64,000 bases of DNA from Mesorhizobium sp. B1-1-8 (GCF_006442795.2 NZ_CP083956.1:1713501-1777500); one strand, 5' to 3'; shown: positions 1-8,456, counted from the first letter of the stretch. The notes: generated by a model from the letters alone, not told the origin. Translations and numbers: made by a program.

Positions 1-684
1 TGCCGCGCCCGAGCCACGCACCATGGGGCCGGAGAACCCAAAAGCCCAGGCATCATCCTGTCCGATCACGCCGACGTCGACATTGCGCTGCTTGAAGATG
101 CGGTTTTCGGTCAAGAGTTCATCGAGATTGCTCAATGCTTTGAGGAACGGATCGCAGAAATCCCAGATGTCGTCGAGCAACTGCCCCGGCAGATCCTGGT
201 GCACGCCGCCGACCCTGAAATAGTTCGCGTGCATGCGGGCGCCGGACGCACGCTCGTAGAAGACCATCAGCTTCTCGCGTTCGGCGAAGCCCCAGAGCGG
301 CGGCGTCAGCGCGCCGATATCCATGGCCTGCGTGGTGATGTTGAGCAGGTGCGACAGCAGCCGTCCGATCTCGCAAAACAGCACGCGGATCAGCTGTCCG
401 CGCCGCGGGACCGATAGTTCGAGCAGCTTCTCGGCGGCAAGGCAAAAGGCATGCTCCTGGTTCATCGGCGCCACATAGTCGAGGCGGTCGAAATAGGGCA
501 GCGCCTGCAGGTAGTTCTTGTATTCGATCAGCTTCTCGGTGCCGCGATGCAGCAGGCCGATATGCGGATCGGCACGGTCGACGATCTCGCCGTCCAGTTC
601 CAGCACCAGCCTGAGCACGCCGTGCGCCGAGGGGTGCTGCGGTCCGAAGTTGAGGGTGAAGCTGCGGACTGCCGCTTCGGCCAT
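1..684 (-). CDS. nuoD: NADH-quinone oxidoreductase subunit D, 5' part (runs off the window)
   Basis: This is the 49 kDa subunit of respiratory complex I, in the peripheral arm at the quinone site. The first 228 codons are present; the family is about 400 residues, so the 3' part lies beyond the window edge. Seen directly are the N-terminal [12 protein letters not shown] motif, whose His belongs to the quinone pocket in the family, then [39 protein letters not shown] and [14 protein letters not shown]. The ATG at 684 has a strong GGAGG ribosome site. The gene upstream on the same strand is a small secreted protein, not nuoC as in the usual nuoABCD order, so this may belong to a second or rearranged complex I locus. 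Confidence 0.93.
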   Translation of the reverse strand, partial: MAEAAVRSFTLNFGPQHPSAHGVLRLVLELDGEIVDRADPHIGLLHRGTEKLIEYKNYLQALPYFDRLDYVAPMNQEHAFCLAAEKLLELSVPRRGQLIRVLFCEIGRLLSHLLNITTQAMDIGALTPPLWGFAEREKLMVFYERASGARMHANYFRVGGVHQDLPGQLLDDIWDFCDPFLKALSNLDELLTENRIFKQRNVDVGVIGQDDAWAFGFSGPMVRGSGAA

Positions 685-747
685 GAGGCCCTCCGCGAGA
701 TTGGTTCGTTATGGCCTAAGCCGGTCGGCTGCGCTTGATGGCCGCGG

Positions 748-1161
748 TCATGTCGTCGTCTGGATGATCAGCGTCAGCGTGCCGTCGCCGTCGACATTGG
801 CGGCGACCACTTGCGAGGAATTCAGTCCATTCGCTCTCAGGACCGACATCGCCTCGGGCGAGGCATCGACCGAGTTCTGCAGCTTCAGCATGTCCTCGGC
901 GCTGGTCTGGGTAATCACGGCCTCCGCCTGGGCCTTGATCTCAGCCGGCAGCTCCTCGATGGGCACCAGGACAATGGTGGTGAAGGTCTGACCGGAACCA
1001 CCTCCGGGCTGCGCCTGGCCAAGCGACGGATCCTGCGCCGGCGGCAAGGGTTGCTGCGCCGGCGGCTGGGCCTGGGGCGGCTGCGGGTCGGCACGCTGGG
1101 CCGATACAGGCTGCGCCAGTGCCAATGCTGAAAGCGTGAGGACCATCGTCAACGTCCGCAT
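748..1161 (-). CDS. Small secreted Pro/Gln-rich protein, unknown function
   Basis: I do not recognise a family. The 137-residue product begins with a signal peptide (MRTLTMVLTLSALALA, likely cleavage after VSA), followed by a low-complexity proline/glutamine stretch to about residue 60 and then a compact mixed domain containing FTTIVLVPIEELP and ending VDGDGTLTLIIQTTT. The ATG at 1161 is chosen because GGAAGGAAAG lies just before it; a longer frame exists but lacks a signal peptide. It precedes nuoD by 63 bases on the same strand, so the two could be cotranscribed. An EcfG-like promoter motif lies about 35 bases upstream, which would make it a general-stress gene. That is an inference. Confidence 0.7.
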   Translation of the reverse strand: MRTLTMVLTLSALALAQPVSAQRADPQPPQAQPPAQQPLPPAQDPSLGQAQPGGGSGQTFTTIVLVPIEELPAEIKAQAEAVITQTSAEDMLKLQNSVDASPEAMSVLRANGLNSSQVVAANVDGDGTLTLIIQTTT

Positions 1162-1196
1162 CGTCTTTCCTTCCATGCCTTGAAGTCTGACGACAC

Positions 1197-1221
1197 AACC
1201 CCTCTGCCGGACTATGGTTCC
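1197..1221 (-). promoter_or_regulatory. EcfG-type (general stress sigma) promoter candidate
   Basis: On the minus strand GGAAC (1221-1217) and GGTT (1200-1197) are separated by 16 bases. The known EcfG consensus in alphaproteobacteria is GGAAC, 16-17 bases, then CGTT, so one base of the -10 differs. The spacing to the start at 1161 is suitable. Confidence 0.4.
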
Positions 1222-1383
1222 CGGCTTGCGAGGCAGGGCCAAGATCATTCCCTCCCGGCGTCATGAGACGGACCGGGCGGGCATCCTAAAATTCTGGCGG
1301 GCGCGCCGAAATAGGCTTAGCGTGGCCTTTGGCGTTGCAGCCTTTATTTGCACTGAGGCCAGTCGGCGAGAAAGGCGGCGTTC

Positions 1384-4300
1384 GTGTCCACAAAACCAAG
1401 ACATCCGATCGTCGGCATCGGCGCGTCCGCAGGGGGCGTCCCGGCGATGGAAAGCCTGTTCAGGGGCCTGCCGGAGGCTCCCGGCATGGCCTTCGTCATC
1501 GTCACCCATCTCAGTCCGGAGCGGGAAAGCCTGCTGCATGAAGTGCTGGGGCGGTACACGACGATGCCTGTGGCGGTCGCCAAGGATGGCATCGAGGCGC
1601 GGCCGGACCATGTCTATGTGATGCCGCAAAATGCCGTGCTGACGATCAGAAGCGGCAATCTGCAGCTCCAGCGGCCTAACATAGCCAACCGCGAACGCAA
1701 GCCGATCGATGTCTTCTTCAGTTCCTTGGCCGAGGACCAGGGCGAATATGCCGTGGGTGTCATCCTGTCGGGCGGTGACGGTGACGGGACGCTTGGAGCG
1801 AAAATGATCAAGGAGCATGGCGGCTTCGTCCTGGCACAGGCTGGCGACGGCTCCGGTCCGCGCAACCCCGACATGCCGCAGAGCGCGATCGCCAGCGGCG
1901 TCGTCGACATCGCCGCCCCCGCGCAGGAGATGGGTGAAAAGCTCACGCAGTTCACGCGCGGCATCGGCATGCTCGATCTTTGGACGGAGAGCGACGGCAA
2001 GGCCCCGGGCGACGATATCGACCGCACCAGCGAGGAGATCTACGGCATTCTTCGTGCCCGCTCCGGCCACGATTTTTCCGGCTACAAGACCAAGACCTTC
2101 ATTCGCCGTGTCAAGCGGCGCATGCAGCTCAACCAGATGAAGTCGATGGCGGGTTACATCGACCTGTTGCGCAAAGACCCGCGCGAGGTCACAGCGCTGT
2201 TTCGCGATCTGCTCATCAACGTGACCAATTTCTTCCGTGACCCCGAAGCTTTCGAGTTGCTGGAGAAGAAGATCGTCCCGAAATTGTTCGAGGGCAAAAC
2301 CGCATCGGATATGGTCAGGCTATGGGTTCCCGGCTGCGCCACCGGCGAGGAAGTGTTTTCGCTGGGCATCCTACTGCGCGAACACGTGGACACTTTGTCG
2401 GCGATCCCCAAGATACAGATCTTCGCCACCGACATCGACGAGCCGGCGCTCACCGTCGCGCGCGCCGCGCGCTATCCGGCCAACCTGCTCGAAGGCGTCT
2501 CGGCAGAGAGGCGGCAGCGCTTCTTCGTCAATGAAGGTGGCAGCTTCGTGCTGACCGGCGAAGTGCGCGAACTCTGCATCTTCTCGCCGCACAGCGTCAT
2601 CAAGGATCCGCCGTTCTCGCGCATGGACATGGTGTCGTGCCGCAACCTGCTCATCTATTTCGGGCCTGACATCCAGAACCGGGTCATCCCCATTTTCCAT
2701 TACGCCCTGAAGCCCGGCGGCTATCTTTTCCTCGGCACGTCGGAAAGCATCGGCCAGCATGGCGACCTTTTCTCGGTCGTCGACAAGAAGCAGCGCATCT
2801 TCAGGGCGCGCAAGGATGTTGCCCCGAAATCGCGCCTGCCGCTGCTGGTCGGCGAAGGCGGTCGGGCCGCTTCCTTCGGATCGGGCGCACGACAGGGAAA
2901 ACGCGGTGAGATCGGCGGTGGTGCTCTTCGCCAGTCGGTGGAATCGCAGGTACTGGACCGCTATGCGCCGCCGCATGTCGTCGTCAGCGCGGACGGCGAT
3001 GTGGTCTATTATTCCACGCGCACCGGACGATATCTCGAACCGCCTCAGGGCGTGCCCAGCCGCCAATTGCTCAGCATGGCGCGGCGCGGGCTGCGGCTCG
3101 ATTTGCGCGCGGCGCTGCGCGATGCCGCGACCACCCGTCAGATCGTTACGCGCGAAAACGTCGTCGTGGACGGCGAGGATGACCGTGTGCAACTGGTAAA
3201 CATCGTAGTGGAGCCGCTGCCGGAGCACGGCAACGGCGAGGCGTTCTACCTCGTCCTGTTCCAGCCGGCCGGCCCCTTCCGCGACAAATCGGAGACCGAG
3301 CGCGGACACCCGGGTCCCGACGATATCGCGCATTTCGAGCGCGAACTTCGCGACACGCGCGAAAGGCTGCAGTCGACGATCGAGGAGTACGAAACGGCGT
3401 TGGAGGAGGTGAAATCCTCCAACGAGGAGCTGGTTTCCGTCAACGAAGAGGCGCAGTCGACCAATGAGGAGCTGGAAGCCTCCAAGGAGGAGATGCAGTC
3501 GCTCAACGAGGAGCTGAACACGATCAATGCGGAGCTGACCAACAAGATCGATGAGCTCGACCGGGCTAACAGCGATTTGAAGAACCTGTTCGAAAGCACG
3601 GAGATCGCGACGGTGTTTCTCGATCACGAACTGGTCATCCGCACTTTCACCCCCGCCGCGTCCGCCTTCTTCAACCTACGCGCATCCGATGTCGGACGGC
3701 CGCTTACCGATCTGTCGAGCCAGCTCGACTATCCGGAGATGCACAGCCAGATCCAGCGGGTGTTCGAGACCGGCCTACCGGTCGCGCATCATCTCGCCCG
3801 CGATGCGCAAGGCAGCTTCTATCTGGTGCGGCTCGTGCCCTACCGTGACAAGGGCGCCCGCATCCAGGGGGTCGTGGTGACGCTGGTCGACGTCACGCCG
3901 CTCGCCGAGGCGGAGGAGCACCAGAAGGTGCTGATCTCGGAGCTCAACCATCGCGTCAAGAACATGCTGGCGGTGGTGACCAGCATCGCTAACCGCACGG
4001 TCGAGAACTCCTCGACCAAGGAGGAATTCGCAACCGCGCTGCTCGGCCGGCTCAACGCCATGGCGCGCGCCTACGGCGTGCTGTCGCGGGAAAACTGGAC
4101 GGACGTGTCGATCGAGGAACTGGTCGCCCAGGAAGCCGCGCCCTTCGATCCCAAACGCTTCTCGCTCGACGGTCCCCCGATCAAGCTGGGGCCTCAACAG
4201 GCTCTCTCGCTCGGCATGGTCGTCCACGAACTTGCGACCAACGCGGCGAAATATGGCGCGCTGAGCAAGGACGGCGGCCGGGTTGCAGTCGAATGGTCAC

Positions 4301-4494
4301 ACGACGGCAATAATCTGCAGCTGGCGTGGAAGGAGATCGGCGGGCCGCTCGTGGCGGAGCCGGAGCATGGCGGCTTCGGACTTTCGCTCGTCAAGGGCGA
4401 GATCGAATATCGATTGAGCGGCACGGCTGAAACATTTTTCCACCCAGCGGGTTTAGAAGTAAGGATTTCGTTTCAACTCGACAAACAGGCCTGA
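1384..4494 (+). CDS. CheB-CheR-PAS-HWE hybrid sensor histidine kinase
   Basis: A 1036-residue soluble signalling protein. Domains in order: a CheB-type methylesterase domain (about 8-190, with GASAGG, VTHLSPE and LSGGDGDGT carrying the Ser/His/Asp set), a CheR-type methyltransferase (about 215-465, SAM loop WVPGCATGEE), a long Glu-rich coiled coil (about 650-730, repeating NEEL), a PAS domain (about 733-850) and an HWE-type kinase. The phospho-accepting His is His856 in ELNHRVKNML; the N box is VHELATNAAKYG, and WKEIGG supplies the W-x-E of the HWE class. There is no membrane segment and no other chemotaxis gene nearby. The start is GTG, preceded by GAGAAAGG. The next gene, a receiver protein, follows after 5 bases and is the likely phosphotransfer partner. 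The input signal is unknown. Confidence 0.92.
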   Translation: MSTKPRHPIVGIGASAGGVPAMESLFRGLPEAPGMAFVIVTHLSPERESLLHEVLGRYTTMPVAVAKDGIEARPDHVYVMPQNAVLTIRSGNLQLQRPNIANRERKPIDVFFSSLAEDQGEYAVGVILSGGDGDGTLGAKMIKEHGGFVLAQAGDGSGPRNPDMPQSAIASGVVDIAAPAQEMGEKLTQFTRGIGMLDLWTESDGKAPGDDIDRTSEEIYGILRARSGHDFSGYKTKTFIRRVKRRMQLNQMKSMAGYIDLLRKDPREVTALFRDLLINVTNFFRDPEAFELLEKKIVPKLFEGKTASDMVRLWVPGCATGEEVFSLGILLREHVDTLSAIPKIQIFATDIDEPALTVARAARYPANLLEGVSAERRQRFFVNEGGSFVLTGEVRELCIFSPHSVIKDPPFSRMDMVSCRNLLIYFGPDIQNRVIPIFHYALKPGGYLFLGTSESIGQHGDLFSVVDKKQRIFRARKDVAPKSRLPLLVGEGGRAASFGSGARQGKRGEIGGGALRQSVESQVLDRYAPPHVVVSADGDVVYYSTRTGRYLEPPQGVPSRQLLSMARRGLRLDLRAALRDAATTRQIVTRENVVVDGEDDRVQLVNIVVEPLPEHGNGEAFYLVLFQPAGPFRDKSETERGHPGPDDIAHFERELRDTRERLQSTIEEYETALEEVKSSNEELVSVNEEAQSTNEELEASKEEMQSLNEELNTINAELTNKIDELDRANSDLKNLFESTEIATVFLDHELVIRTFTPAASAFFNLRASDVGRPLTDLSSQLDYPEMHSQIQRVFETGLPVAHHLARDAQGSFYLVRLVPYRDKGARIQGVVVTLVDVTPLAEAEEHQKVLISELNHRVKNMLAVVTSIANRTVENSSTKEEFATALLGRLNAMARAYGVLSRENWTDVSIEELVAQEAAPFDPKRFSLDGPPIKLGPQQALSLGMVVHELATNAAKYGALSKDGGRVAVEWSHDGNNLQLAWKEIGGPLVAEPEHGGFGLSLVKGEIEYRLSGTAETFFHPAGLEVRISFQLDKQA

Positions 4495-4499
4495 AGCTG

Positions 4500-4874
4500 G
4501 TGGCCGCATTGCGTATCCTGATCGTGGAAGACGAGTGGCTGATCGCGGAGGACCACGCAGCGCAGCTCAGGGACGTCGGCCACCGGATCGTCGGCCCGGT
4601 GCCGTCGGTCAAGGCGGCCATCGATCGCATCAAGGGCCAAAAGCTCGATGTCGCGCTTCTGGACATCCAGCTGAACAACGAGACCAGTTACCAGCTGGCG
4701 GACATGCTTGTGGAGAAAGTCATCCCGTTCGCCTTCGTCACCGGCTACGGCCGCGCCGAGATACCGCCCCGGTTTGCCGGCATAAAGGTCCTGCAAAAAC
4801 CGGTGGAGCGCGCGGAGCTGATCGCGATGGTGATCGCGCTTGCCGGCAATCATGTCGCGCCGAACGTTGGGTGA
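4500..4874 (+). CDS. Single-domain response regulator (receiver only)
   Basis: A 124-residue CheY-like receiver without an output domain. Visible are the acidic pocket VEDE (residues 9-12), phospho-acceptor Asp55 in ALLDIQL, the Thr of FVTGYG and the Lys of LQKPV. It starts with GTG five bases after the stop of the hybrid kinase, so the two are almost certainly cotranscribed and work as a pair. Receiver-only proteins beside HWE kinases are common in rhizobia, where they relay or buffer phosphate; which role applies here cannot be read from the sequence. Confidence 0.9.
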   Translation: MAALRILIVEDEWLIAEDHAAQLRDVGHRIVGPVPSVKAAIDRIKGQKLDVALLDIQLNNETSYQLADMLVEKVIPFAFVTGYGRAEIPPRFAGIKVLQKPVERAELIAMVIALAGNHVAPNVG

Positions 4875-4944
4875 ACGGCAGCCGCAGGTGAGGGGATCGA
4901 TGAGCTCCCGAACGAGAAGCGCAGAGAGGCTGAGCTGCCCAAGT

Positions 4945-4985
4945 GGGCGGGCGGAAAACCGCTGCGCAATTTCCTGGAATTGCTC
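4945..4985. repeat. Partial copy of a short intergenic palindromic repeat
   Basis: Contains GGAAAACCGC followed by TTTCCTGGAATTGCTC, the right half of the repeat also found at 8391, 9159 and 11348. The matching left arm (CAATTCCG) is missing. It lies between convergent genes. Confidence 0.55.
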
Positions 4986-5031
4986 AGGCCACGGCAATCG
5001 CGAATCGCCCGGGGCCGTCACATCCAGCCGT

Positions 5032-5634
5032 TCAGGCGGCGCGGAGCGTTCGGAATGTGATCGAGTAGCGGTGCTGCTCGAGCGGCGGGATGCTGTGTTC
5101 CCATTCGTTTCGCGCCGAGCCGGCCATGAGATAGACGGATCTCGGCTCGACCTCGATCGTCTGGCGGTCCCATGTCGTTCCGTTCCTGCGGCGCAGCCGG
5201 AAGCTGCACGGCGCCAGAAGCGAGACGCCGGCGACAAGCTCGAAATGCGGCTTGTCGCGATGCCAGCCGATACCTGCGCCGGGGCGATACTCGTTGATCA
5301 GCACCTGCGCGAATTCGGCGGCTGAGCAGCCGGCGAAGTCGCCGACCTTCTGGCGAAGCGGCAGCAGAAAATCCGGCATTGGCGGAGCCTCCACGACCTG
5401 GCGTCGCTCATAGTCGTAGCGAAGGCCGAACCCGACAACCTGCCGGTTGGCGAGATGGCCATGGAAATCGAACGGCTTGAACGGCAGGTCTTCGATGTGA
5501 CGGACCAGGTCTCGTTCTTCGTCCTGCGTGATCAGCTCCGGCCGGTAGCGGAACCCTTCCGGCATGCCGTCGGGCGCGCCGAAAAGGTCGCCTTGGCGCA
5601 GCGGCGCCGCGGTTCTGGCATTTGATGATGGCAT
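5032..5634 (-). CDS. AlkB-like 2-oxoglutarate/Fe(II) dioxygenase
   Basis: A 200-residue protein of the AlkB superfamily, which oxidatively removes alkyl groups from nucleic acid bases. The iron ligands are visible as His125 and Asp127 in WHRDKPHF and a distal His in WEHSIPP; RYSITFR near the C terminus carries the two arginines that bind 2-oxoglutarate. The length fits short bacterial AlkB proteins. It is transcribed alone, convergent with the response regulator. The substrate (DNA, RNA or other) cannot be told from the sequence. Confidence 0.88.
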   Translation of the reverse strand: MPSSNARTAAPLRQGDLFGAPDGMPEGFRYRPELITQDEERDLVRHIEDLPFKPFDFHGHLANRQVVGFGLRYDYERRQVVEAPPMPDFLLPLRQKVGDFAGCSAAEFAQVLINEYRPGAGIGWHRDKPHFELVAGVSLLAPCSFRLRRRNGTTWDRQTIEVEPRSVYLMAGSARNEWEHSIPPLEQHRYSITFRTLRAA

Positions 5635-5715
5635 GGGATTTTAGATAGGAGCCGTCGCCTCACTCACAAGGCCATTTTGCGGGGTTAGCGTGTTTCGCAT
5701 TCTGAGGAATGCGGC

Positions 5716-5913
5716 CTAGCCTCGACCGCCCTCTGAAGCTAAATCAGTTTCGCTTTTAAACTCTCCGTCCCGGATCTTGATATCCAGAAGGTTCACGCCG
5801 GCGGCATGGATCTCGACCAGGACATCATCGTCCAGCAGATCCGGCTCGGGCATTTCGGCAAGCCGCAATGCGCCCTTCTTTCCATATTTATCGACAACAA
5901 AGGCTTTCATCAT
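5716..5913 (-). pseudogene. N-terminal remnant of a quinone oxidoreductase / MDR-family gene
   Basis: The frame opens with MKAFVVDKYGKKGALRLAEM and AAGVNLLDIKIRDGEFK, the N-terminal fold of zinc-independent medium-chain dehydrogenases (quinone oxidoreductase type, normally 300 or more residues). It then changes to unrelated residues and stops after about 65 codons. No catalytic or nucleotide-binding part follows in any frame. I read it as a 3'-truncated relic; alternative ATGs at 5910 and 5913 make no difference. Confidence 0.7.
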
Positions 5914-5992
5914 GTTCACTTTCTAAAGCGGCTTTCGATCTCCGGTATGAGACGAGCCGGAGTTCGTGAGCTGGGGGACCTCGCTGGGCCGT

Positions 5993-6808
5993 TCAGACAG
6001 GCAAGCGGAACTGTTTGCGCAAGGTCTTGTCGAACATTCCGGCAGGCGCGAAGCGACGCAGCAGGCTGACCTGGCGCGCTGCCTTGCCGGCGGTATAGCG
6101 CCGTCGCGGACGGGCATCGGTCGCTGCCTTGACGACCACATCCGCCACCACTTCGGGCCGATCGGCTTTGGGCATCACATCGGCAAGCAGCGCCTTGAGC
6201 CCGGCTCGCGCCCGATCGTATTCCTTCAAGACGGAATCCGGCTCGATCCCATTCTGGTCGAAGACGGTGCGCACGAATGCCGGCTCGATGACCGAGACGC
6301 GAACGTTGAAGGCGCGAACCTCATGATCGAGCGATTCCGAGTAACCTTCGAGCGCGTGCTTGACCGCGGAGTAATGCGCAGAATATGGCGCGGGTACCAA
6401 TCCCAGGATCGAGCCGATATTGATGATGCGCCCCTCGCCACGCCGCCGCATCGACGGCAACACTGCATTGGTCACGCGCATGACGCCGAACAGATTGACG
6501 TCGAACAGGGCCTGCACCTGGGCGACGGAGGATTCCTCGGCCCCTCCAAGCAGGCCAACGCCGGCATTGTTGACCAGAAGATCGATGCGGCCGGTCCGCG
6601 CGTGTATCGTCGAAACGAGCGCGGCAACGGCCTCATCGTCGGTCACGTCGCAAACCAGCATGGTTACTCCGTTCGGGCTGTCGCCGAGCTCGCGGCGGCT
6701 TGTTCCGAACACGGTAAATCCTGCTCGCGCCAACGCTTCCGCACTGGCGCGTCCGATGCCCGAGGAGGCTCCGGTTACGAGCGCGGTCTTTCCCGAATTC
6801 CTGTTCAT
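5993..6808 (-). CDS. SDR-family oxidoreductase, TetR-linked
   Basis: A 271-residue classical short-chain dehydrogenase: cofactor loop TGASSGIG near the N terminus, LLVNNAGVG, active-site Ser in NIGSILG, and YSAVK carrying the Tyr/Lys pair. The ATG at 6808 is preferred over the upstream one at 6826 because GGAG sits 6 bases before it. It is divergent from a TetR gene with a near-perfect operator between them, so it is probably the regulated target. The substrate is unknown. Confidence 0.88.
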   Translation of the reverse strand: MNRNSGKTALVTGASSGIGRASAEALARAGFTVFGTSRRELGDSPNGVTMLVCDVTDDEAVAALVSTIHARTGRIDLLVNNAGVGLLGGAEESSVAQVQALFDVNLFGVMRVTNAVLPSMRRRGEGRIINIGSILGLVPAPYSAHYSAVKHALEGYSESLDHEVRAFNVRVSVIEPAFVRTVFDQNGIEPDSVLKEYDRARAGLKALLADVMPKADRPEVVADVVVKAATDARPRRRYTAGKAARQVSLLRRFAPAGMFDKTLRKQFRLPV

Positions 6809-6853
6809 TTGGTGCTCCAAAATCATGAGGGCTGGCTTTTTCGCCCGAGTTGA

Positions 6854-6886
6854 ATTATGATCGTAATATCACATTACAATCATAAT
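6854..6886. promoter_or_regulatory. TetR-type operator: 14-bp inverted repeat
   Basis: The arms ATTATGATCGTAAT (6854-6867) and ATTACAATCATAAT (6873-6886) are inverted copies with one mismatch and a 5-base spacer. The site lies in the gap between the divergent SDR (start 6808) and tetR (start 6907) and is far more AT-rich than its surroundings. It would allow the TetR protein to repress both genes. Confidence 0.7.
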
Positions 6887-6906
6887 GCAATAGAGGAAAC
6901 GCAGCC

Positions 6907-7494
6907 ATGCGCTACGAAAAGGGCCGGAAGGACGCATCGCGCAGCCGGATCATGGAGGTCGCCGCCGAACGTTTCCGGTGTGACGGCATCGCTGCATCCG
7001 GACTGGCAAGCGTCATGAAGGACGCCGGGATGACCAACGGGGCTTTCTATCCGCACTTTCAGTCCAAGGCGGCGCTCGTCCGTGAAAGCGTGGCGGCGGC
7101 TCTGGAGGATCAATCAGACCAAATCCGCCAAGCTTTGGCCGCCGGTGGCCTGGACATGGCCATAGACGCCTATCTGTCGGCGGCGCACCGGGACAATCCG
7201 GGACAGGGTTGCGCGTCTGCCGCGTTGTTGCCGGAAATTGCACGCGAGCCTTCCGAAACCCGTCAACTGTATACCGAGCGCTTGCTGACCCTGGTGCGTC
7301 AGGTATCGGCGGAACTGTCGCCCCAGGCCCAGGATCCGGAGGGCGTTGCGCTGGGCATCTTTGCGACCCTTATCGGCGCCCTTCAGATGGCCCGGGCCGT
7401 TGAAGGGACGGAACTGTCGGATCGCATCCTGGCGGCAGGTGCCGTCGCGGCGCGGACGCTGATCCAGCCATGTCGGGATGACGAGGCTTCGTGA
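6907..7494 (+). CDS. TetR/AcrR-family transcriptional regulator
   Basis: A 195-residue regulator with an N-terminal helix-turn-helix: ASRSRIMEVAAERF, then GLASVMKDAGMTNGAFYPHF, the typical recognition helix, then SKAALVRESV. The C-terminal half is the variable ligand domain. It is divergent from an SDR gene with an operator-like palindrome between, fitting autoregulation and control of that gene. The effector is unknown. Confidence 0.9.
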   Translation: MRYEKGRKDASRSRIMEVAAERFRCDGIAASGLASVMKDAGMTNGAFYPHFQSKAALVRESVAAALEDQSDQIRQALAAGGLDMAIDAYLSAAHRDNPGQGCASAALLPEIAREPSETRQLYTERLLTLVRQVSAELSPQAQDPEGVALGIFATLIGALQMARAVEGTELSDRILAAGAVAARTLIQPCRDDEAS

Positions 7495-7814
7495 CGCGTC
7501 GGCGGTCACTCTGTTTTGGGTTAACTCACGACGATGCTCGAACCGACCTGAAGGTCCGATATTGAATATCGGACGCCCGAAACTGCGAGTCCGTTAACGG
7601 CCTAAACGAGAAGCTGACTGGCTCAATGTCGAGCGTCAACGTCTGGCGGTTGCTCGCGCCACCGCGGCCGCCCGGGAAGGCCACCTTGCCCGACGGCTTG
7701 GCGGACTAAGTGGATTCGTTGCCGGTTTGTTACACAGATCACGGATGTTTCAGCTTGGAGGTGCTCGTCTGGTCCTACAAACTGTTGATAATATTGAATT
7801 ATTAGGAAAATTAT
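7495..7814. other. Gene-poor stretch between tetR and tRNA-Ser
   Basis: No convincing gene. It holds the 21-base palindrome at 7554 and, around 7620-7720, a stretch that reads open in one plus-strand frame with an Arg/Ala-rich, coding-like composition but no start, domain or clear end. It could be debris of an old insertion next to the 3' end of the tRNA. Confidence 0.4.
7554..7574. repeat. Perfect palindrome with 10-bp arms
   Basis: GTCCGATATT and AATATCGGAC flank a single G. It lies 60 bases after the tetR stop. There is no T tract, so it is not a standard intrinsic terminator; a protein-binding site is as likely. Confidence 0.45.
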
Positions 7815-7904
7815 TGGCGGAGAGAGCGGGATTCGAACCCGCGTTACGGTTTCCCGTAAACACACTTTCCAGGCGTGCGCCTTCAACCACTCGGCCACCT
7901 CTCC
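7815..7904 (-). tRNA. tRNA-Ser (anticodon GGA)
   Basis: The minus strand reads a complete class II tRNA: acceptor GGAGAGG paired with TCTCTCC, D arm GGCCGAGTGG, anticodon loop CTGGAAA giving GGA, a long variable arm and the T arm GGTTCGAATCC, ending with an encoded CCA at 7817-7815. The extra arm and anticodon identify it as a serine tRNA reading UCC/UCU. Confidence 0.97.
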
Positions 7905-8038
7905 GTCTTTTGCATGGCGCGCCGGCCGGTTTCGCCGCGCGGGTTGGGGAGATGCAGCTCCCGCGGGAATGCCTCGGCGGACCATATGGGGTGCCCTCAA
8001 CCGGCGGGCAACCCTTCCCCTGCACCTCTAGCCGTCTA

Positions 8039-8180
8039 AGGTGTGTTGATATTCAGGTGATGCCGGCCTGCAAATGCCGGTTTCCTGCGCTTCCGGTGCT
8101 CACGTACTTCAAGTACGCTCCGCTCCGGTTCTCGGAAACCGCCAATTTCGACTCGGCCTGACCTGAATCTCAACACACCT
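8039..8180. repeat. Long imperfect palindromic element (about 142 bp)
   Basis: The outer arms are AGGTGTGTTGA and TCAACACACCT, continuing inward with TTCAGGT / ACCTGAA, GCCGG/CGGC, GGTTTCC / GGAAACC and CCGG/CCGG. The centre is the perfect palindrome CGTACTTCAAGTACG (8103-8117). Transcribed from either strand it would fold into one long hairpin. No coding potential is evident. It resembles repeated extragenic palindromes of rhizobia, but only one copy is visible here. Confidence 0.65.
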
Positions 8181-8390
8181 CAGCCAACAGGCGCGGGGCT
8201 CATCTAGTCGATCCGCCGGCGAATGCCAAGCCATATTGCGTTTGTAAAGGCTTTTGCCACAAAAGGCCGCGAGCACGCCTTTGCGATGCGTGCGACGCCC
8301 TCGAATGATGTGTACAGGCCAGTCCGCGCCGTTTGGCGCGCTTGACTTCGACGCCGGTCGTCTGTCGAGTGGGCCGGGATTTTGTTTTCA
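8181..8390. other. Non-coding stretch upstream of a membrane-protein gene
   Basis: I see no gene here, only a small GCGCC/GGCGC hairpin near 8330. It presumably carries the promoter of the membrane-protein gene that starts at 8457. Confidence 0.4.
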
Positions 8391-8435
8391 CGCAATTCCG
8401 GACGGAAAATGCTGCGCATTTTTCCGGGGATTGCT
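8391..8435. repeat. Intergenic palindromic repeat, copy 2
   Basis: CGCAATTCCGGACGGAAAA, a short centre, then TTTTTCCGGGGATTGC; the two halves are imperfect inverted copies. It is related to the elements at 4945, 9159 and 11348. It sits just before the membrane-protein gene, so a longer in-frame start would translate through the repeat and is unlikely. Confidence 0.7.
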
Positions 8436-8456
8436 TCGGGCTTTGCGGGTCCTGGC

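Noticed and set aside
7554..7574. Palindrome considered as the terminator of tetR
   Set aside because: A loop of one to three bases and no T tract make it a poor intrinsic terminator; it is kept only as a repeat.
7495..7814. Integration site or prophage remnant at the 3' end of tRNA-Ser
   Set aside because: No integrase, no repeated tRNA 3' end and no mobile gene could be found; only a vaguely coding-like stretch.
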